Source of the DNA: CAWBRT01 sp050015355
Lineage (GTDB): Bacteria; Acidobacteriota; Terriglobia; Terriglobales; Acidobacteriaceae
Length of the DNA stretch: 64,000 bases
NCBI GenBank assembly: GCA_050015355.1
Contig: JBEKBO010000004.1
Span: forward strand, 1 to 64,000
Reading direction: 5' to 3'
The notes under the pieces are model-generated. The model had not been told where the DNA came from, searched no databases, and saw only the letters and a list, made by a program, of their open reading frames with translations. The position numbers were made by a program, and so were the translations under genes. This document shows positions 59,332 through 64,000 of this stretch, one piece after another. The first letter of the stretch is position 1; the number at the start of each line of letters is the position of its first letter.

Positions 59332-61824
59332 TTACACGCCCAGCAACCGGAGTTGCAGTGCCTCATCCTGCCGCAAAGCCTCGGCATCTCCGGCATAGGC
59401 GATCTGGCCGCTCACCATCACGTAGGCACGGTCGGCCATTTGGAGAACGAGATCGTTCTGCTCGACAATCAAAATGCTGGTGCGCCCGCGAAGTAGACCA
59501 ATCGCCCGCACAACTTCGTTGACGATGGTGGGTGCCAGCCCTTCCAACGGCTCGTCAAGCAGCATAAGTTTGGTCGGCGCCATCAGGGCGCGGGCAATCG
59601 CCAACATCTGCAGTTCGCCACCGCTCAAGGTTTCGCCTCTTGAGGTCTGCAGCGTGCGCAGCCCAGGGAAGAGTTCAAATGCTTCCTCCACGCTGCAACC
59701 CCCGGCGCGCTGCGCCAATTGCAGGTTGTTTAACACCGTCAGGTTCGGAAAAATGCGCCGCCCCTCGGGAACGATGGAGATGCCAAGGCGATTAATTCGA
59801 TATGGCGGGCGACCGCCGATCTGCTGGCCGGAGAACTCGATTGCACCTGCCATGGGTCTGAGCGTTCCGATGATCGTCCGCAAAGTAGTGGTTTTGCCGA
59901 CGCCATTGCGGCCGAGCAGGGCGACGATTTCTCCTTCACCAACCTCCAGACTTACGTTGCGGAGAACGGAACTACCCTCATAGCCGGCAACAACGTCGTT
60001 CAGCTTGAGAAGTGGCACTGTGGCTTGGCTGCGCGAAGGACGGATGTCAGTCTGGACCTCCGTAGAAGCCTGCTTCCGCCCTAAATAGGCTGTGACCACC
60101 TCGGGCTGATTCATGACTTCCTGTGGCGCTCCCTGGGCGATTACTCGCCCTTGATGCAGGATGGTAATCCGGTTAGAAATTGCCAAAACGCGATCGATGT
60201 CGTGCTCGATCAGCAGGATGCTGTGACGGCCGGCAAGGCGCTGTATGAGCGCACTGATTCGCTCCCGGTCTTCGTGACCAAGGCCGGCCAGCGGCTCGTC
60301 GAGAAGCAGGACATCCGGCTCCGTGCCGATTGTGATGGCAATTTCCAGCAGACGCTGCTCGCCATGAGGCAGATCAACGGCGGTCTGATCCGCGTGTTCC
60401 GACAAGCCCATGGAGTCGAGAATGCTCCACGTGCGCTCATTGATGTCCTGAAAGCTGTAAGCATTTCGCCACAAGGCGAAGCGGTGATTGGAGCGCGCTT
60501 GAACGGCGACCCGCACGTTCTCAAAAACTGTGAGGTTCTTGAAGATGCTCAGAATCTGGAACGAGCGACCGAGCCCGGCATCGACGCGCTGGTTCGGCGG
60601 CAAAGAACCGATGTCGCGGTTCTTGAACAGGATCTGCCCTCCGTCGCGTGGCACCAGACCCGTCACCATATTGAAAAACGTGGTCTTCCCTGCTCCGTTG
60701 GGGCCGATAAGGCTGTAGATCTCCCCTTGCCGCAGTTCCAGGTTGATGCCATCGGCTACCACTAGATGTCCGAACTGCTTGGACAGAGCTCGTACCGACA
60801 GGACTGGCTGGTCGCCTTTGACCGCGGACTGGCCGTTCTCCGTTGCACGTACCACCTCGGGTCGCGGCGGAAGGGTTGTGCGGGTAAGGCTCCAGCGAGC
60901 ACCTCTGCGTAGGCGGGCAAAGATGCCCGAGAGACCTTCGGGCGACAGCAAGATAAAGCCAATGAGTATCGCGCCGAAGATAAGCCACCAGTGCTCTGTA
61001 AAGGAGCTGAGCTGATCGCGCAGCACGATGAAAGTGAGCGCTCCCCACAACGGCCCCAGGAAATGATGCATGCCGCCGAGCACAGTCATCAACACAGGAT
61101 CGCCGGCGTTCTGCCAGCTCATGACATCCGCATAAACGCCTTGGATGAGGAAAGTGAGCAGGCTCCCGGCTAGTCCCATGAAGGTGGCTGAGAAAACGAA
61201 TGCCAGGAGTTTGTAGCGATGCGTGTTATATCCCAGGCAGCGGGCGCGCTGCTCGTTCTCGCGGATCGCCTGGAGGACCCGGCCGAAGGGCGAATGGACG
61301 ATTCGCCATAAGAGGTAAACGGCGATGATGACAACGCATGAACAAAAAGCGTGAAAGGCTAAATTGTTTTCCAGACCAGGCCGCGACATTCCCTGCAGCC
61401 CATTCTCGCCGCCCGTTACCGGAGTCCACTGGAAAGCGATTTCGTAAAACAGTTGCGTGAAGGCAAGCGTGAGGAGAGAAAAGTACAGACCGCGTCGCCG
61501 CAGAATAAGCGCGCCCAGCATCACGCTCGTCAGGCCGGCAGTCAGCGTTCCCAGCAGCACCGCAACATAAACATTGGAAGCCAGATGAAGCTGCGCTAAG
61601 CCGGCGCCATAAGCAGCTATGCCGAAGTATGCTGACGGACCAAACGACACCAGGCCGGTATAGCCTAGCAGCAGGTTATACCCGATGCCGTAGAGGGTGT
61701 AGAGAACAATCTCCGTTCCCAGGCTGACAGTCGAGCCGATCCGCGGCAGCACAAAAGGCAGGAGCGCGAAGACCACCGAGAGAACAAATATTGGATGGGT
61801 GACGACCCGCCGCAGCGGACTCAT
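59332..61824 (-). CDS. Three-domain fusion: LivM permease - LivG ATPase - LivF ATPase
   Basis: 830 residues from the ATG at 61824, which overlaps the livH stop (ATGA); the longer frame upstream is antisense-like sequence of livH and not real. Residues 1-305: LivM (LYTLYGIGYNLLLGYTGLVS, AIRENEQRARCLGYNTHRYK). Residues 340-582: LivG with Walker A SLIGPNGAGKTT near 371, signature LPHGEQRLLEIAITIGTEPD, Walker B DVLLLDEPLAGLG near 504. Residues 603-830: LivF with Walker A ALLGRNGVGKTTTLRTIIG near 636, signature LSGGELQMLAIARALMAPTK, Walker B LMLLDEPLEGLAP near 753. All ATPase motifs look functional. One chain thus replaces three genes. Confidence 0.92.
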   Translation of the reverse strand: MSPLRRVVTHPIFVLSVVFALLPFVLPRIGSTVSLGTEIVLYTLYGIGYNLLLGYTGLVSFGPSAYFGIAAYGAGLAQLHLASNVYVAVLLGTLTAGLTSVMLGALILRRRGLYFSLLTLAFTQLFYEIAFQWTPVTGGENGLQGMSRPGLENNLAFHAFCSCVVIIAVYLLWRIVHSPFGRVLQAIRENEQRARCLGYNTHRYKLLAFVFSATFMGLAGSLLTFLIQGVYADVMSWQNAGDPVLMTVLGGMHHFLGPLWGALTFIVLRDQLSSFTEHWWLIFGAILIGFILLSPEGLSGIFARLRRGARWSLTRTTLPPRPEVVRATENGQSAVKGDQPVLSVRALSKQFGHLVVADGINLELRQGEIYSLIGPNGAGKTTFFNMVTGLVPRDGGQILFKNRDIGSLPPNQRVDAGLGRSFQILSIFKNLTVFENVRVAVQARSNHRFALWRNAYSFQDINERTWSILDSMGLSEHADQTAVDLPHGEQRLLEIAITIGTEPDVLLLDEPLAGLGHEDRERISALIQRLAGRHSILLIEHDIDRVLAISNRITILHQGRVIAQGAPQEVMNQPEVVTAYLGRKQASTEVQTDIRPSRSQATVPLLKLNDVVAGYEGSSVLRNVSLEVGEGEIVALLGRNGVGKTTTLRTIIGTLRPMAGAIEFSGQQIGGRPPYRINRLGISIVPEGRRIFPNLTVLNNLQLAQRAGGCSVEEAFELFPGLRTLQTSRGETLSGGELQMLAIARALMAPTKLMLLDEPLEGLAPTIVNEVVRAIGLLRGRTSILIVEQNDLVLQMADRAYVMVSGQIAYAGDAEALRQDEALQLRLLGV

Positions 61825-62693
61825 TCGAAGCGCTCCCACCTCTCTCCAAACAGCCCGCGCGGCCGGACCAAAAGGATAAGGGCCATAAGGATGTACATAA
61901 CGGCAGTCGAGGCCGCCGGGAAAAACTGTATGGTCAAGGCTACACTCACCCCGACAAGGAGGCCGGCAATGACCGTCCCTCTGAAACTGCCGAGCCCGCC
62001 GATGGTAACCACCACGAACGCCGGCATGATGGCCAGATCCGCCATCGACGGGACGACGCTCCACAACGGAGCCGCGAGCACGCCGGCGATGCCAGCCAAG
62101 GCGGTGCCAAGACCGAAGGTGATCGTGAAAATAGTTCGGAGATTAATGCCGAGCATGCTGACCATCTCCGGGTCCCGGCTGCCAGCTCGAATCACTCGAC
62201 CCCAGGGCGTTTTTTCCAGAAATAACCAAACCGCGATCAGGATGAGGATGGTGAGAGCCAGCACTGCCAAACGGTACTTGGTTACCAGGATCGGCCCATA
62301 GACGATAAACCCCGCCAAAAACTGTGGGGCGTCGAAGGGATGTCCGCGCGCGCCCCATACGGTCCGAATGAGCTCCTGCAAGAACAGCGCCAATCCGAAG
62401 GTGAGCAACAGCCCTAGCAGGGGCTCCTTGTTGTAAAGAGGACGCAAGAGAGTCGCTTCGACGATCATGCCCGCAAGCCCAACGATAATCGGCGACAGGA
62501 TGACTATCGCCCCGTCGCCAACCAGCGGTCGCAGCGTCAGAGCGAAATAAGCGCCTAACGCAAAGAACGCACCGTGAGCGAAGTTCACGACGCCAATCAT
62601 GCCGAAGATGATGGAAAGCCCTTCCGCGATGACGATATAGAGGAAGCCCAGGACCAGCCCGTTGATTACCTGGGCGAGCACGACTCCAAACAT
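61821..62693 (-). CDS. livH: ABC transporter permease, LivH type (second system)
   Basis: 290-residue membrane subunit. VINGLVLGFLYIVIAEGLSI and FGMIGVVNFAHGAFFALGAY are the family N-terminal signature; GSFRGTVIAGLLVGVSVALT and the last helices close the protein. Its stop overlaps the start of the LivMGF fusion by 4 bases, so the two are coupled. The binding-protein gene lies 84 bases upstream. It pairs with the LivM domain of the fusion to form the channel. Confidence 0.92.
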   Translation of the reverse strand: MFGVVLAQVINGLVLGFLYIVIAEGLSIIFGMIGVVNFAHGAFFALGAYFALTLRPLVGDGAIVILSPIIVGLAGMIVEATLLRPLYNKEPLLGLLLTFGLALFLQELIRTVWGARGHPFDAPQFLAGFIVYGPILVTKYRLAVLALTILILIAVWLFLEKTPWGRVIRAGSRDPEMVSMLGINLRTIFTITFGLGTALAGIAGVLAAPLWSVVPSMADLAIMPAFVVVTIGGLGSFRGTVIAGLLVGVSVALTIQFFPAASTAVMYILMALILLVRPRGLFGERWERFE

Positions 62694-62777
62694 GCGTTGT
62701 TCCTTATCCGCTAATCACGAAATAGACGCACGCCGGCGCGGAAGCAGGTGCTGACGTGCTGGGAATGGGGCTGATGA

Positions 62778-64000
62778 CTACAGCGGCCCCAGGTTGCACC
62801 CGACCTCCTGCTTGGTCCCATAAAAGGCATCCAGCTCCTTCGCACCGCCCTGCGGGAATTGGGCAAGGACGTCGAAGTAGTCGAACTTATCGGTGATCTT
62901 CTGCTTCACGCGGGCCACGATCACCGGCTGAATGAGCTGGTGGTCCCATGAGCGGAAGTAGATAGGCATTTCCTTGTAACCTTCAAACTTGTATCCCTCG
63001 AGGAACTCCACCAATTTCTTCGAATCGGTCGAGCCAGTCTTCTGGATCGCGGTCAGAATGGACGTCATGCCGAACCAGTCCTGCCAGGCTTCAACCTCGG
63101 GCGGCTCGCCGAACTTGGCTTGGTACTTCTTGGCGAATGCCTGGCTCTTCGGCGTATTGTACGGACCGCTATAGTTCCAGAGCTTCGGGTAGACACCGGT
63201 CGAGGCCTGTGGCCCGGCGGCCCATAGATCAGAGTCGTTGACAATGGGCGAGGAAATCAAGACTTTGCCGGTCATGCCGATCGCTTGGAACTGCTTCAAA
63301 AAGTTCGTAAGATCGCTGCCGCCGAACGTCACGAACGCTACCTGCGGGTTACTGCCGCGCAACTTCAACAAGAACGCGCTGAAATCGCTCGTCCCCAACG
63401 GCGCCTGATCCTGCCCGACGATGGTGGCGCCAGGATCCTTCGCTTTAAGGTAATCCCTCATCTGATTGTAGGAGTCGATGCCCCACGCGTAGGACGCCGA
63501 GAGGAAATACCAGCGCTTATTTTTCCCATTATCCGACAACGATGCGTAAATGGTTCGCACGGTGACATGGCTCGGCAAATCGACCCGGAAGGTGTATCGG
63601 TTACAGTCCTTCCCCGTGATCTCCGTCGCGTTTGGCCCGGAGGCCATCAGCAATATCTTGTTCTGCAAGGCAACAGGCATCATGGCTAGAATGTCGCCAC
63701 TGCTGATGCCGCCATCAATAGCTACGACTTTATCCACTTCGATCATCTTCCGCATGCGCTGCACAGAGGCCTGCGGAGTGGATTCGTCTTCCCAGATCAC
63801 CTGGACCGGACGGCCCAGAACTTTACCCCCGAAATCCTCCACGGCGAGCATGGCTCCGTTATGGCCATTTTCGCCTTGCACCGTGTAGGTCCCGGACTTG
63901 GGCAATAGAACGCCTATCTTGATCGGCTCATTGGACTGGGCTGCTGCCCATGAGCTTAAGCCGACGAACAACAAGAGGGCGAGCGCAATAAGAAACAATG
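62778..64000 (-). CDS. ABC transporter substrate-binding protein, LivK type (5' end outside window)
   Basis: Periplasmic receptor of the second Liv system, at least 406 residues. The frame stays open to the window edge; the first possible start inside is a TTG at 63998, and the signal peptide (LIALALLLFVGLSSWAAAQ) begins right there, so a few N-terminal codons are probably outside. Family segments: IKIGVLLPKSGTYTVQGENG, QVIWEDESTPQASVQRMRKM, VVAIDGGISSGDILAMMPVA, WYFLSASYAWGIDSYNQMRD, WQDWFGMTSILTAIQKTGST. It resembles receptors of the aromatic/amide-type Liv systems as much as leucine receptors. Confidence 0.9.
   Translation of the reverse strand, partial: LFLIALALLLFVGLSSWAAAQSNEPIKIGVLLPKSGTYTVQGENGHNGAMLAVEDFGGKVLGRPVQVIWEDESTPQASVQRMRKMIEVDKVVAIDGGISSGDILAMMPVALQNKILLMASGPNATEITGKDCNRYTFRVDLPSHVTVRTIYASLSDNGKNKRWYFLSASYAWGIDSYNQMRDYLKAKDPGATIVGQDQAPLGTSDFSAFLLKLRGSNPQVAFVTFGGSDLTNFLKQFQAIGMTGKVLISSPIVNDSDLWAAGPQASTGVYPKLWNYSGPYNTPKSQAFAKKYQAKFGEPPEVEAWQDWFGMTSILTAIQKTGSTDSKKLVEFLEGYKFEGYKEMPIYFRSWDHQLIQPVIVARVKQKITDKFDYFDVLAQFPQGGAKELDAFYGTKQEVGCNLGPL

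Noticed and set aside
1..64000. CRISPR arrays, tRNA or rRNA genes, prophage
   Set aside because: No regularly spaced direct repeats, no tRNA-like folds or rRNA sequence, and no phage structural genes were seen.

Overview
The window is GC-rich bacterial chromosome with no rRNA, tRNA, phage or CRISPR. The best guess is an Acidobacteriota (Terriglobia-like) genome or metagenome bin. This rests on LamG/TIG surface-protein sequence, a CxxC small protein and a hypothetical membrane protein of types I associate with that phylum, and an accessory set of sugar-acid and polyol genes. It is an inference from protein resemblance, not proof.

Layout. 1-2440 is a graveyard: a LamG/Ig/TIG surface-protein gene that runs into the C-terminus of an IS110-family transposase at the left edge, a TTCCCTG repeat cluster, and fragments of a hypothetical protein and an FAD oxidoreductase. 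2886-12160 (minus) is an intact, translationally coupled tripartite RND efflux operon (adaptor, two RND pumps, outer-membrane factor), with a truncated LysR gene upstream. 13440-16962 holds two complete aldehyde dehydrogenases and the tail of a third. 17188-18197 is a convergent junction of two truncated genes (acetolactate-decarboxylase-like and SMP-30-like). 18617-20157 is rpiB-rbsK; 20321-23322 is a TRAP transporter (dctPQM) preceded by an amidohydrolase tail. 23963-28319 has a DUF3795 protein, aldo-keto reductase, iron-type alcohol dehydrogenase and an aldehyde dehydrogenase. 28333-32521 is an ArsR-type regulator divergent from a porin and a metal ABC binding protein and permease with no ATPase nearby. 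32685-43186 carries sugar-acid genes (Ldh-family dehydrogenase, two divergent MFS transporters, lactonase, truncated isomerase, M24 peptidase, alcohol dehydrogenase) and a zinc-ribbon-fused DASS permease. 43498-49376 is a GarR-like reductase followed by a Liv-type ABC operon with fused permease-ATPase. 49452-54205 is a polyol or sugar module (2-hydroxyacid dehydrogenase, FGGY kinase, zinc alcohol dehydrogenase, SDR). 54313-59209 has a branching-enzyme-like GH13 protein, an alpha/beta hydrolase, a CxxC protein and another zinc alcohol dehydrogenase. 59332-64000 is a second Liv system in which permease, LivG and LivF are one polypeptide.

The common theme is uptake and oxidation of small organic acids, sugars and polyols: four transporter classes (TRAP, MFS, DASS, two Liv ABC systems) interleaved with dehydrogenases, kinases and aldehyde dehydrogenases. 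The region is unusually rich in gene tails and abrupt junctions. Four otherwise good genes have single-base frameshifts at short G/C runs, which look more like sequence errors than decay. No wholly new system could be demonstrated. The most unusual pieces are the three-domain Liv fusion, the zinc-ribbon DASS permease, the ATPase-less metal uptake cluster and the transposase fusion.
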